The notes under the pieces: generated by a model
The model's database searches: none
What the model saw: only the letters and a program-made list of their open reading frames with translations
Told to the model about the DNA's origin: nothing
Assembly: GCF_042237075.1 (NCBI RefSeq)
Contig: NZ_JBCGDC010000007.1
Location: 50,291 to 114,290, forward strand
Direction: 5' to 3'
Length of the DNA stretch: 64,000 nucleotides
Source of the DNA: Polymorphospora lycopeni
Lineage (GTDB): Bacteria > Actinomycetota > Actinomycetes > Mycobacteriales > Micromonosporaceae
Translations under genes and position numbers: made by a program
Shown here: piece by piece, positions 17,847 to 26,706 of the stretch
Layout of the letters: every line of letters starts with the position of its first letter
Position numbering within the stretch: the first letter of the stretch is position 1

Positions 17847-20340
17847 AGAACCAGCCGAGGTGCTCGATCAGCGCCTCACGGGCCTTAGCATCGACGAGGA
17901 CGTCCAGCGGGAACCCGGGGCGTAGGGCGAGCTTGGCGGCGGCGATCTGCACGCCTGGTAGCTCGTTCAACCGCTGGCGGAACTCCTCCCGAAGCGCAAT
18001 GTCGTCGAACGGCGTCCTGATACTCATGTACTGGAACACGATCTCGAACTTCCCGCTCGGGTAGATCGCCGCGGGCCAGATGTTGCCGAGCTCGTGGTCC
18101 TTGCCCCGAGCCATGAGAAAGCACGACGTCTCGCCGCCCGAGCCATAGAGCAGACGGCCGCCCATCTCGGTCCAGGCTTCTATGACGGCCAGCGTGCCGA
18201 CCACGACCTGCGCATCCTGCAGGTCTGTCAACTGCTCGACGAACCGGTCATCGAGCAGATCGTTACGACGGGACCGCGGGCGGAGAAGCTGCCCGGACGC
18301 ATCCTGCTGTGGCATGCCGGCAAGCTGGGCCAGTTCCTCGGCGCCGAAGCGGTGAGCCTGGCCGGCCCGCCCGTACTTGTCGAACTCCACCCCCTCCGCG
18401 CGTAGCAGATCGCGGGGGTCCTCGGTGCGCGCCGGATCGAGCCAGCGGAAGCCGGGCGACACGGTGCCCTCGGCCTGAAGCACCCGGTGAGCGTTCGGCG
18501 CCGGATGGCTGGCCAGCCTGGCGCCGACCGGCACAGGATGGCTGCCGATCAGCGCGGCCACGTCGCCGTACGCGGTCCAGGAGCCGGCGGGCAGTGCGGC
18601 GAGCGCCTTGTTCATGACGTCCCAGGGCACCTCGGACCGGTTGCCCGCCTCCTCCGTGGGGCCGGGCCAGTAGGCGATGATTCGCTCGGCGAGGGCATCC
18701 CCGCGGGCGTAGATCTCCGGGCGTCCCCAGCGCTTCTGCGCGGCGATCTCTTGGTTGAGCGAGATTCCGCTCTTGCCCAGTTGGGCCCGCTTGACCAGGA
18801 AGGAACTGTTGCTCAGCTCGGCGTTGTAGCCGGTGAGGGTCAGGTTGCCCAGCGTGTGGACCAGGGCCTCGTGTACCTCGGCGAAACTCTCCTCGCCCTG
18901 CAGATCCTCGCTCAGGATCTGCCGCCACTCCGTGGTGGGACTCTGCGGCATGACGTGTTCGATGGTCAGCGTGTCCGACGCCACCGGTTCCTTGCTGCCG
19001 AACGATTCTTCCAGCCATTGGAGCACCAACTTCCGCTGGGTGGCGCGTCCGTTCAGGTAGAACGGGATGGACCGCACCGCCTCCCGAACGCTGGCGTCGC
19101 TGGCATAGTGTTTCCGGCCAACTGACAGGTATGCCCGTGCCGCCTCGTCGACCGGAAGATCCGCAGGCATGTCGGTCACAATCCGCAACAAGATCCGGTT
19201 GATGTTCGCGGTGGCCCGGCCGATCAGCAAGCGCCGGACGAAGAAGCTCTCCACGTACCGCATCGCCGCGGCGACCTGCTCGGAGGTGGCCGTCCCCTGC
19301 TCCCGGCGATCGAGCAGGTGCAGCAGTAGCGGGTATGCGGTGGTCGTGTCCCAGGCGTTGAGTCTGGCAAGCCGCCGCCGTACCTCGGGATCGCCTTCCT
19401 CCTCTGGATGCAGGATGACCCGCAGGAGGGCGCCCAGTCGGCAGAACCGACGCACCTCGGCCTCGATCTCCGCCTCGGTGTGCAACCCGTTGAGTCGTGC
19501 CTGCTGGCCGGTGTAGGTGTCGGTCTGTTTGACCTCAGGGTTGCGGTGTACCAGGTCGAGCCAGAACAACTGCTCAAGCTCCCCGGAGTCCAACTGCTGC
19601 TGCAGCGGGAACCACAGGGAGCTGTAGACGGCCTCGCCGCGGTTCGGCAGCCGCATGAAGAGATAGTTGCGCAGCAGGTCGGCCTGGGTGAGCTTGAGGC
19701 CGGTGTTGTTCAGCGACTCGAAGATTCGGTAGACGTTGTCGCCGGCCTGGGCGACAACCGAAACCAGAGCCATCCCCGAGATCACTGCGGCCTCAATGCG
19801 CTCCATGTCGAGCGGGTCGTCCGGGTCGTCAACGGCGGCGAGTTGCGCCATGAAGAACCGGTACGCCGCACCGACCCGGTCGGTCCCGCCCGCCTGTGGG
19901 GTCGCGTCCAAGCACGCTTCGTACGCGGGCCGGTCGGCCTGAGTGGGGACGATTTTCAACCGGTGGGCGGGCTTGTACTTGTTGATCAGGTATTCCTGGT
20001 TGATGCGGTCCCGATGGTCGGGGTCCTCGTGCTGGGCCCGATGGTCGCGGATTGCGCAAAGCAGGATAGAAAGGGTGGTGAGCCGCTGCTGACCGTCCAC
20101 CACCAGGTATTCGGAGACCCCCGCTGGTCCATTCGTGGGGCTGGGCGCCAGCACCAGTGAGCCGATGAAGTGCGTGAGCCTCGGATCCTCTACCCGCTCC
20201 TCGGCCAGCTTGCGGATGTCCTCCCACAGGCGGTCAAGCTGGGCGTCCGTCCATGAGTATGTCCGCTGGTAAAGCGGCACCCGATACTGCTTCGCGCCCT
20301 CCAGCAGCTCCCGCAGCGTCGTCTCGTGTGCCGCGACCAT
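17818..20340 (-). CDS. GmrSD-like restriction protein fused to an alkyltransferase-like domain
   Basis: An 840-residue multidomain protein. Residues 1-230 are a DUF262 domain with QRTYSW (25-30) and the nucleotide-binding DGQQRLTTL (82-90). Residues ~420-560 are a DUF1524 HNH-type nuclease domain with IEHVMPQ (460-466) and LGNLTLTGYN. These are the GmrS and GmrD halves of type IV enzymes that cut modified DNA. Residues ~573-655 read AGSWTAYGDVAALIGS and HPAPNAHRVLQAEG, an MGMT/ATL fold in which the catalytic PCHR is NAHR. The domain is therefore likely a base-flipping reader without methyltransferase activity. Residues 695-840 are an unrecognised domain. It faces the type IIG gene across a 160-bp divergent region. 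Confidence 0.85.
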   Translation of the reverse strand: MVAAHETTLRELLEGAKQYRVPLYQRTYSWTDAQLDRLWEDIRKLAEERVEDPRLTHFIGSLVLAPSPTNGPAGVSEYLVVDGQQRLTTLSILLCAIRDHRAQHEDPDHRDRINQEYLINKYKPAHRLKIVPTQADRPAYEACLDATPQAGGTDRVGAAYRFFMAQLAAVDDPDDPLDMERIEAAVISGMALVSVVAQAGDNVYRIFESLNNTGLKLTQADLLRNYLFMRLPNRGEAVYSSLWFPLQQQLDSGELEQLFWLDLVHRNPEVKQTDTYTGQQARLNGLHTEAEIEAEVRRFCRLGALLRVILHPEEEGDPEVRRRLARLNAWDTTTAYPLLLHLLDRREQGTATSEQVAAAMRYVESFFVRRLLIGRATANINRILLRIVTDMPADLPVDEAARAYLSVGRKHYASDASVREAVRSIPFYLNGRATQRKLVLQWLEESFGSKEPVASDTLTIEHVMPQSPTTEWRQILSEDLQGEESFAEVHEALVHTLGNLTLTGYNAELSNSSFLVKRAQLGKSGISLNQEIAAQKRWGRPEIYARGDALAERIIAYWPGPTEEAGNRSEVPWDVMNKALAALPAGSWTAYGDVAALIGSHPVPVGARLASHPAPNAHRVLQAEGTVSPGFRWLDPARTEDPRDLLRAEGVEFDKYGRAGQAHRFGAEELAQLAGMPQQDASGQLLRPRSRRNDLLDDRFVEQLTDLQDAQVVVGTLAVIEAWTEMGGRLLYGSGGETSCFLMARGKDHELGNIWPAAIYPSGKFEIVFQYMSIRTPFDDIALREEFRQRLNELPGVQIAAAKLALRPGFPLDVLVDAKAREALIEHLGWFYGLAVQPGT

Positions 20341-20500
20341 GCAATTGGCTCCTCAACCACTGTGGCCTATCCCTGAACCAGAGAGACAACCAGAGCGTCG
20401 GTCGGCGGAGCAACCAGCAGCCACAGCAAGTAGTTGTCGAGAACCCGACAGTAGCCCATAACCTCTTGGATCCAACTGCGGTCAATATCCAGACTGATGT
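20341..20500. promoter_or_regulatory. Divergent promoter region of the GmrSD-like and type IIG genes
   Basis: 160 bp separate two divergently read restriction genes. TTGTCG near 20437 with CATAAC about 17 bp later is a possible plus-strand promoter. GTCGAGAACCCGAC is a short inverted repeat between them and could bind a regulator. No controller protein gene lies nearby. All of this is by eye. Confidence 0.3.
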
Positions 20501-23500
20501 ATGGGACGCTCAGACGGTACGCCGAACGGAAGCCGGAGCCGCCGCACTTCGACCAGGTCAGATTCATCTGAGGGCCTCCCCGATGCGTTGCAATCCCTCG
20601 TGGCGCGCATCGCCGATCGCCGCACCCCGCGCAGCGAGGCGACCCTCCAGGCCGACATCCGACACCTTCTGCTGGCCGGCGACTTCGGGCTCGACGCCTC
20701 CGTACTCGACGTCGAACTCGAAACTCCGGCCGGTCGTGGCCGGCGCATCGACATCGAGGTCGGCTTCACCGTCATCGAGGTCAAGAAGCGGCTCCAGCCC
20801 GGCCGAGCCCTCCAGGAGGCCGAGCACCAACTGACGGGCTATGTCAGGTCGCGGAGCCAGGACACCGGACAGACGTACGTCGGCATCCTCACCGACGGCG
20901 CCACCTGGCGTGCCTACCAACTGCGGGCCGGCTTCCTGGCCCTGGTCGACAGCCACACCGTGACTGCCGCCCGGCCCGACGGACTGGCGCTGTTCTACTG
21001 GCTGGAGGGCGTCCTGGCGACGAGCCAGCGCGTCCGACCCACCCCCGCCGAGATCGCCCGGCGGCTCGGGGCAGCGAGCACGTCACACAAGCTGGACCGC
21101 GCCGCGCTTGCCGCGCTGTACGACGAGCACGCGCAGTCGCCGACCGTTAGGTTGAAGCGGCAGTTGTGGGCGGAACTGCTGGGCAGTGCGCTGGGTACGC
21201 AGTTCGTCGACGACCCTGACCTGTTCGTGGAGCACACGCTGCTCATGAACAGCGCGCACATCATCGCGCATCTGGTCGTCGGTATCGACGTCATGGAGTT
21301 GCAGCCGCAGGATCTGATCACCGGGCAGCGGTTCGACCAGGCCGGCATTCTGGGCGTGGTCGAGCACGACTTCTTCGGCTGGACCACGGAGGTGGCCGGC
21401 GGCCGGGAGTTCATCCACGGGCTCGCTCGCCGGCTGGCGCGGTTCGAGTGGGCGAGGGCCGACCACGACATCCTCAAGGTGTTGTACGAGTCGATGATCG
21501 GCTCGGAAACACGCAAACGGATGGGCGAGTACTACACACCGGACTGGCTCGCCGAGCAAATCGTCGACACCGCCGTCACCGCCCCGCTGCGGCAACGGGT
21601 GCTGGACCCCGCATGCGGCTCCGGCACCTTCCTCTTCCACGCCGTACGCCGATACCTCACTGCGGCCGAAACGGCGGGCATTCCGCTCGACGCCACACTG
21701 ACCATGCTCACCCATCAGGTGATCGGCGTCGACCTGCACCCCGTCGCCGTGGCACTCGCCCGGGTGACCTACCTGCTCGCCATCGGGCACCGGCGCCTGA
21801 CCGACCAGCGGGGAACCATCACCGTCCCGGTGTACCTCGGCGACAGCATGCAGTGGCGGGAGCGCCGGGATCTTTTCACGGAGGACCACATCCGGATCAG
21901 CGCCGGCCACAATGCGAGCCAGGTCGAGGATTGGCTCCGCTTCCCGAAGGACTTGCTCAACGAGCCGAGCCGGTTCGACCAGATCGTCGCACGGCTTGCC
22001 AGCATTGCAGCGAAACCACGGGATGCGGACAGTCCACCGTCGCTGGCGGGGTTCTTCCATCGGATGAAGATCGAGCCGGCCGATCAGCCGATGATCCTCG
22101 GCACCTTCGAGGCGATGTGCCGGCTCCACGACGAGGGGCGTGACCACATCTGGAGCTACTACCTGCGTAACCTGGCCCGTCCGGTCTGGCTGGCCAAGGA
22201 CGAGAACCGGGTGGATGTCCTGATCGGCAACCCGCCGTGGCTCTCCTATCGCCACATGCCCAGCGACATGCAGGCCAGCTTCAAGCGGCTCTCCAACGAC
22301 CGCGGGCTGTGGCACGGCCGGCAGTTCGCGACGCACCAGGACCTGTCCGCCCTCTTCGTCGCACGATCGGTCCAGCAGTACCTCACCGACGGCGGGACGT
22401 TCGCCTTCGTCCTTCCCAACCCCGTGCTCGACCGCGACTATTACGAGGGCTTCCGCAGCGGGTGGTACAAGGACGAGGTCGAGCCGGCTGCCGTCGCCTT
22501 CACCGATTCCTGGGATCTGCGCCGGCTACGCCCTCACCCATTTCCGCGAGGCGCCTGCGTCGTTTTCGGCGGCCGCGCCACCTTGAGCACCTACCGCCGG
22601 CTGCCTTCGGTGACCGAGCGGTGGACCGGACGCCTTCCGGCCGATGCCAGGACGTGGAAGCAGGTCGAGCCTTTCATCCACCGCGAGCGCGTCGACCTGG
22701 CGCACGGGAGGGCGTCGCTTGCCGAGTCGCCGTACAAACCGCACGTGAAGAACGGCGCGACGATCTTCCCCAAACTCCTGTTTTTCGTCGAAACAGGGAC
22801 CGGAGGACCGCTGGGCCTCAGCACAGGCCGCCGCGCCGTGCGCTCGGCGCGCAGCAACTATGAAAATCCGCCCTGGAGGGATCTGCCCAACTTGGAGGGC
22901 GTCGTGGAGGCGGAGTTCATCCGGCCGGTGCTGCTCGGCGAGAGTCTGCTGCCATACCGGATCTTGCCGCCAAAACAAGCGGTACTGCCGCTCGACGGCT
23001 CCGTTCTGCTGACCGGCACCGATCCTCGGCTCGACCACCATCCCGGCCTCGCCGACTGGTGGCAGCAGGCGGAAGCCGTCTGGAAGGCACACCGTCGCAA
23101 TGGCCGGCTCAGCCTGGCCGAGCAGCTCGACTTCCGGCGCAAACTCACGGCCCAGTTCCCCGCGCCACCGCTCCGGCTGGCCTACGCCGCTTCCGGCATG
23201 CACGTCGCCGCCGCCATCGTCAACGACCCAGCCGCACTCATCGAACACGGCCTCTACTACTGCACCATTCACACCCAAGCCGAAGGCCACTACCTCAGCG
23301 CAATCCTCAACAGCCCCGCTCTCACCGCACTCGCTCGTCCGTTGATGTCCTACGGAAAGGACGAGCGGCACATCGACAAGCACCTGTGGAATCTGCCAAT
23401 CCCGCTGTACGACGGTGGGAACGCGGTACACCAGCGACTCGCGGATCTCGGCCGTAAGCAGTGCCAAGCTGTTGCCGGGCTCGCCTTCGACGAAGGCATA

Positions 23501-23596
23501 AACTTCGTGACGATGCGCCGCCAGATCCGAGCTGAACTCGCTCGGCACCCAGCGGCCACAGAGATCGAGGCCATTGTCACGGAGCTGCTCGGATAA
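20501..23596 (+). CDS. Type IIG-like restriction/N6-adenine methyltransferase
   Basis: A 1031-residue single-chain restriction-modification enzyme of the Eco57I-like class. The N-terminus has a PD-(D/E)XK core, DIEVGFTVIEVKKRL at about residues 85-99. The methyltransferase part has motif I DPACGSGTFLF (about 369) and catalytic motif IV NPPW within VLIGNPPWLSYRHM (about 576). The C-terminal ~350 residues would be the target-recognition region. Such enzymes both methylate adenine and cut DNA near the site. No clear ribosome site precedes the ATG at 20501, so translation may begin a little downstream, but the nuclease core is within any plausible start. It pairs with the divergent GmrSD-like gene as one cassette between repeated small genes. 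Confidence 0.85.
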   Translation: MGRSDGTPNGSRSRRTSTRSDSSEGLPDALQSLVARIADRRTPRSEATLQADIRHLLLAGDFGLDASVLDVELETPAGRGRRIDIEVGFTVIEVKKRLQPGRALQEAEHQLTGYVRSRSQDTGQTYVGILTDGATWRAYQLRAGFLALVDSHTVTAARPDGLALFYWLEGVLATSQRVRPTPAEIARRLGAASTSHKLDRAALAALYDEHAQSPTVRLKRQLWAELLGSALGTQFVDDPDLFVEHTLLMNSAHIIAHLVVGIDVMELQPQDLITGQRFDQAGILGVVEHDFFGWTTEVAGGREFIHGLARRLARFEWARADHDILKVLYESMIGSETRKRMGEYYTPDWLAEQIVDTAVTAPLRQRVLDPACGSGTFLFHAVRRYLTAAETAGIPLDATLTMLTHQVIGVDLHPVAVALARVTYLLAIGHRRLTDQRGTITVPVYLGDSMQWRERRDLFTEDHIRISAGHNASQVEDWLRFPKDLLNEPSRFDQIVARLASIAAKPRDADSPPSLAGFFHRMKIEPADQPMILGTFEAMCRLHDEGRDHIWSYYLRNLARPVWLAKDENRVDVLIGNPPWLSYRHMPSDMQASFKRLSNDRGLWHGRQFATHQDLSALFVARSVQQYLTDGGTFAFVLPNPVLDRDYYEGFRSGWYKDEVEPAAVAFTDSWDLRRLRPHPFPRGACVVFGGRATLSTYRRLPSVTERWTGRLPADARTWKQVEPFIHRERVDLAHGRASLAESPYKPHVKNGATIFPKLLFFVETGTGGPLGLSTGRRAVRSARSNYENPPWRDLPNLEGVVEAEFIRPVLLGESLLPYRILPPKQAVLPLDGSVLLTGTDPRLDHHPGLADWWQQAEAVWKAHRRNGRLSLAEQLDFRRKLTAQFPAPPLRLAYAASGMHVAAAIVNDPAALIEHGLYYCTIHTQAEGHYLSAILNSPALTALARPLMSYGKDERHIDKHLWNLPIPLYDGGNAVHQRLADLGRKQCQAVAGLAFDEGINFVTMRRQIRAELARHPAATEIEAIVTELLG

Positions 23597-23850
23597 CGGC
23601 CCCGGACCTCGTCTGCCGGCACTTCCCGGCCGTGGCACTGCGGCCCTGATCAGCACAGCCTGGCCGGAAACAGCCTTTGTCCCTTCAGGTGAGAGCCGCA
23701 ACAGCGATGGTTCCGGCGAATCCCGATCATGGTCGACGGAGAGTCGTTGTGCGGGTATATATGGGTTCGATGACATCCGGTGCACTTGGATCGTTCTGCC
23801 CTGGGTTACCGCACCGGGACCATGCGTCATCTATCCGGGCATCGCGACCG
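23597..23850. other. Right edge of the restriction cassette, no gene seen
   Basis: About 250 bp between the type IIG stop and the second copy of the small gene. No supported coding frame or hairpin terminator was found. Homology with the other small-gene copy begins only at the very end of this stretch. Confidence 0.3.
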
Positions 23851-24069
23851 TCATTCGTCGTCGGGGCCGACCCAGAACAGACCGCGCTCGGTCAGATCTG
23901 GGGCGTACTCCAGCACTATGTACCAGCCGGGGCGGTCGTCGGGTGGCCGAACGCCAAGTGACGTGGCGTAGGCGGTCAGTTCGTGTGTGTCGAGGTCATG
24001 CACCCGCTCGTTGAGTGCGGCCAGGGTTGCGGAGTCGGCCTGCACCTGGCGGTCGTCAGCGTCGATCAT
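23851..24069 (-). CDS. Small protein overlapping the deaminase toxin gene (candidate immunity partner)
   Basis: A 72-residue protein, MIDADDRQVQ to GLFWVGPDDE, acidic and without membrane segments. Its start lies 14 bp inside the end of the deaminase frame, a tight overlap typical of toxin-antitoxin or effector-immunity pairs. Deaminases of this class normally have an adjacent immunity gene, but this protein is shorter than Imm1 and I do not recognise the family. A near-identical copy stands alone at 17604-17846, on the far side of the restriction cassette. Confidence 0.65.
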   Translation of the reverse strand: MIDADDRQVQADSATLAALNERVHDLDTHELTAYATSLGVRPPDDRPGWYIVLEYAPDLTERGLFWVGPDDE

Positions 24070-24475
24070 CGGTCAGCCCTTCCCCGGTCCCTTTGAAGTC
24101 CCACAACCGCACAGACCCGTTGGCGTATACCTGGTAGACGGTCACCCGGTAACCTACCGGCAGCGTCGCCTTGAGGTTCTCGGTGCAGCCGTCCTCCCCT
24201 TGGCAAGGTCGCATGTTCATGTAGAGGACTGCCGAGCGCACGCCGTGCCGGCGCATGTACGCGGTCGCGTTCGACTCCACGTGGTGAACGAACCGCATCG
24301 ATCGGCGCGGCTCGGCAAGATCTTCGGCCGCGCCGGTGTCGCCGGGCCCGACGACCGGCGTCAACGGTCGCCCGTCCACGTCGTACAACCGCCCCGCGGC
24401 CACATCTCGCCCAACGTACCGACGGATCTCTTCGATCGCGGACCGGGTCGGTGGTATCCGAGCCGGTGCTGTCAC
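24056..24475 (-). CDS. SCP1.201/DddA-like cytidine deaminase toxin domain
   Basis: 139 residues from the GTG at 24473-24475. The frame is actually open from 24514 and includes a linker LTPGGGQSAVPPPV. The domain shows HHVESNATAYMRRHGV, with the zinc-ligand His and catalytic Glu of the HxE motif, and NMRPCQGEDGCTENL, with the paired cysteines, then LPVGYRVTVYQV. This is the PF14428 arrangement seen in DddA, which deaminates cytosine in double-stranded DNA. No ribosome site precedes the GTG, and the codon lies in the base of a strong stem. Expression is therefore more likely as a fusion to the preceding gene by -1 frameshifting, or was so before a mutation. The small partner gene overlaps its end. 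Confidence 0.78.
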   Translation of the reverse strand: MTAPARIPPTRSAIEEIRRYVGRDVAAGRLYDVDGRPLTPVVGPGDTGAAEDLAEPRRSMRFVHHVESNATAYMRRHGVRSAVLYMNMRPCQGEDGCTENLKATLPVGYRVTVYQVYANGSVRLWDFKGTGEGLTDDRR

Positions 24476-24520
24476 GGGTGGCGGAACGGCACTCTGCCCG
24501 CCACCCGGAGTCAGTTTCCC
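24475..24520 (-). promoter_or_regulatory. Candidate programmed -1 frameshift signal
   Basis: On the minus strand GGGAAAC (24520-24514), read in the upstream frame as G GGA AAC, fits the X XXY YYZ slippery pattern. The zero-frame stop TGA follows at 24513-24511. After a six-base spacer comes a perfect 10-bp stem: CGGGTGGCGG (24507-24498) pairs with CCGCCACCCG (24484-24475) around a 13-base loop. Slipping by -1 leads into LTPGGG and the deaminase domain. The arrangement has every element of a -1 frameshift cassette. Function is inferred, not shown. Confidence 0.55.
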
Positions 24521-25065
24521 GAGCTACCGGTCCTTCTCGCCTCGCCAATCGCCGCCAAGACCTGCTCCCTGGCAGCGTTAACGTGCTGACCAACCACGGC
24601 CAGGATCTGAACAATCGCATCCAGCCTGGCCAGCAGAGGCCCAGGATCGCCACCTTGCAGGACCGCCGCAGTAATCTGCTTGGTCTGGTCGACCTGCCCG
24701 ATACAACCACCGACCCCGTCATGGATACCGTTGAGCTTCTCTATCACTGGGGCGAGCATCGCGACGGTTTCCTGCGGGGTCGACTGCCGCGGAACGGCAG
24801 CCAAGACCGTTGTGGCCTCACCCGCCAACACAGCCAGGCCACCGACCCCGGCCCGGATCTGGCCAAGCACCTCACGAACCCCGACCATGTTCTGCGCGAT
24901 TCTCACAAAGCCTGTCGCCACCGCCTGCGAGGCAACCTGTCGCGCATCATGATCAACGGAGGCGGCCATCTCCTCTGCACGGCCAATGCCAGCGGCGATG
25001 GTTCGTAAACCGGCTTGGATGGTATCGACCAGGGACACATGCACCTCCCGCTCCACCAGACTCAT
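24511..25065 (-). CDS. Helical N-terminal module of the deaminase toxin
   Basis: 184 residues from ATG 25063-25065, which has GAGG four bases upstream. A GTG at 25036-25038 with GGGAGG before it is an equally good start. The product is alanine/valine-rich and helical, with blocks such as ASVDHDARQVASQAVATGF and ARLDAIVQILAVVGQHVN, and no signal peptide. It resembles the long-helix N-terminal regions that actinobacterial SCP1.201-type deaminases carry ahead of a proline-rich linker and the toxin domain. It stops (GSSGN, TGA) exactly at a slippery heptamer, and the deaminase lies in the -1 frame. This gene and the next are thus best read as one split or frameshifted toxin gene. Confidence 0.65.
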   Translation of the reverse strand: MSLVEREVHVSLVDTIQAGLRTIAAGIGRAEEMAASVDHDARQVASQAVATGFVRIAQNMVGVREVLGQIRAGVGGLAVLAGEATTVLAAVPRQSTPQETVAMLAPVIEKLNGIHDGVGGCIGQVDQTKQITAAVLQGGDPGPLLARLDAIVQILAVVGQHVNAAREQVLAAIGEARRTGSSGN

Positions 25066-25274
25066 AATCCTCGACACAGGCAGCTCTGACCTACCGCCCC
25101 TCGCGAAACAGGCCAAGGCCATCAAGCTCTGGACACCGGACCTCCACGGTCACCCAGGGACGAGAGGTCCAATTGAGACGGACAGCTTGGTAGACCGCCC
25201 AGACGGCCATACACGAGCCACCAGCCGGTCGGCCGAGTCAAGCCACCCATTTCCTCTCACCTCTACCCCTAGGG

Positions 25275-26525
25275 ATGATGGGAGCCTCGGCCGCGATCCC
25301 TGATGATACTGACGTGTCTGACTGGAAGTCGATTCGGGAGAATAAAACCGCAAGAGCCACTGAGGGGCGGTGGACGGCGCCTCCCAATTGGCCCACAACT
25401 CCGCCCGAGTGGGCTCCACCCAGAACTTGGCAACCAGAGCCGGAGTGGGGACCGGCGCCCGCAAGCTGGGCGTTCTGGCGTTGCCCCGACAGCGCTGCGG
25501 ACATAAATCTCCCAGCTCGCTATCGAATGCCAGAGATAGACGAGAAAATTCGACCCCACATTCTCAGCGGATCAACTCCGGCACGCTCATTCGTCACATT
25601 CCTTGGAAGCATCTCAAACGTTGTTACGGACGCGTTTGAAGTCTCCACAGGCATCGACTCCCAGACGGAGGCATTGCGACAACGAATGCTGGGATCTATC
25701 ACTTTGGCCACGGATGTGCTGGAGAAGGCCATCAAAGAACGCACTCCAGCCCCCTTCGTGTTCTTCGCATGCATTCAGGACACCGTCGCCAACGCGACCA
25801 TGTTCGAGGAAGCCCTTGAAAGCAACCTGGAACGAGACACCCCACACGCCTCCGCAGACGCGCGCCCGACGGTCCGCGACTGGAAGGATGCCGAGACTCT
25901 TGCGGTCTGGCATATGCGGAGGCTCGGATTCGCGGATGCCACAGCCAGCCCGAACGGCAACGATCGCGGAGTCGACGTGGTCTCTGCCGACGCAATGGCG
26001 CAAGTAAAACACTACGCAAGCGGCACAATAGGTGCGCCAGTAGTTCAGCAGGCCAGGGGCGCCGCACATGGCAAGCAATGGGCTCTGTTCTACGCCTTGA
26101 GTGACTACACTGTCGCCGCTCGCGAATTTGCAGAGCAGGCCTCGGTCGCCCTCTTCCAATACGACGTTGACGGGAATGTCACAGCAATCAGCAGTGCGGC
26201 TCACGCGCTTGCCACATCGGCAACAGACCCAGAATCGACGGCAGATCTGGCGGTCAAGACGCAAGAACTCACCGCCAAATCGCAGGCCTTATTCGATGAC
26301 GTCTTCGCGAAGGTGATGACGATCATGCGTCAGACAGTTGCTCAGAGTAGCCAGCCAGGGCGCCGAGGAAAGGAGGCGCTTGATGCGCTCGACGAACTGC
26401 ATGAGGTCAGAGAGATAGTCGACAGGATCGGACAGAACCTCGACCTCAGGGAATTCCTGGCTCTCGTGGAAGAACTAAATGCGTGCGGCCGTCGAGCAGC
26501 CGCCATCATTGGCGCCAAATACTAA
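25275..26525 (+). CDS. Mrr-like restriction endonuclease
   Basis: A 416-residue protein. At about residues 205-285 it has an Mrr-type PD-(D/E)XK core: WHMRRLGF, then GNDRGVDVVSADAMAQVKHY, with the acidic residue and the QxK variant of the active site, then WALFYALSDYTVAARE. The N-terminal region is tryptophan/proline-rich and the C-terminus is a helical extension. Mrr-like enzymes cut foreign or modified DNA. GC content is visibly lower than in neighbouring genes, suggesting recent transfer. It converges with the coiled-coil gene at 26707 and has no methyltransferase partner, consistent with a type IV role. Confidence 0.75.
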   Translation: MMGASAAIPDDTDVSDWKSIRENKTARATEGRWTAPPNWPTTPPEWAPPRTWQPEPEWGPAPASWAFWRCPDSAADINLPARYRMPEIDEKIRPHILSGSTPARSFVTFLGSISNVVTDAFEVSTGIDSQTEALRQRMLGSITLATDVLEKAIKERTPAPFVFFACIQDTVANATMFEEALESNLERDTPHASADARPTVRDWKDAETLAVWHMRRLGFADATASPNGNDRGVDVVSADAMAQVKHYASGTIGAPVVQQARGAAHGKQWALFYALSDYTVAAREFAEQASVALFQYDVDGNVTAISSAAHALATSATDPESTADLAVKTQELTAKSQALFDDVFAKVMTIMRQTVAQSSQPGRRGKEALDALDELHEVREIVDRIGQNLDLREFLALVEELNACGRRAAAIIGAKY

Positions 26526-26706
26526 ACCGACGCTCCGGAGGTCATCAGGCTCAAGGATCCACAGGTACTCCAGAATCGCCTCAGTATTCGTAACGCTTGA
26601 GGTTGCACTTGCGGATCTAACCGTCAGAATTGCCTGATCGTTGACGTCGAGCTACATGTTCACCTACGCCGGGGCTGCGGTGAGGTTTCCACGTTTCATT
26701 GTGACA

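Noticed and set aside
24475..24507. The 10-bp stem read as a transcription terminator of the helical gene.
   Set aside because: It begins only a few bases after the stop and sits inside the open -1 frame that continues into the deaminase; the slippery heptamer at the right distance makes a translational signal more likely, though a terminator role is not excluded.
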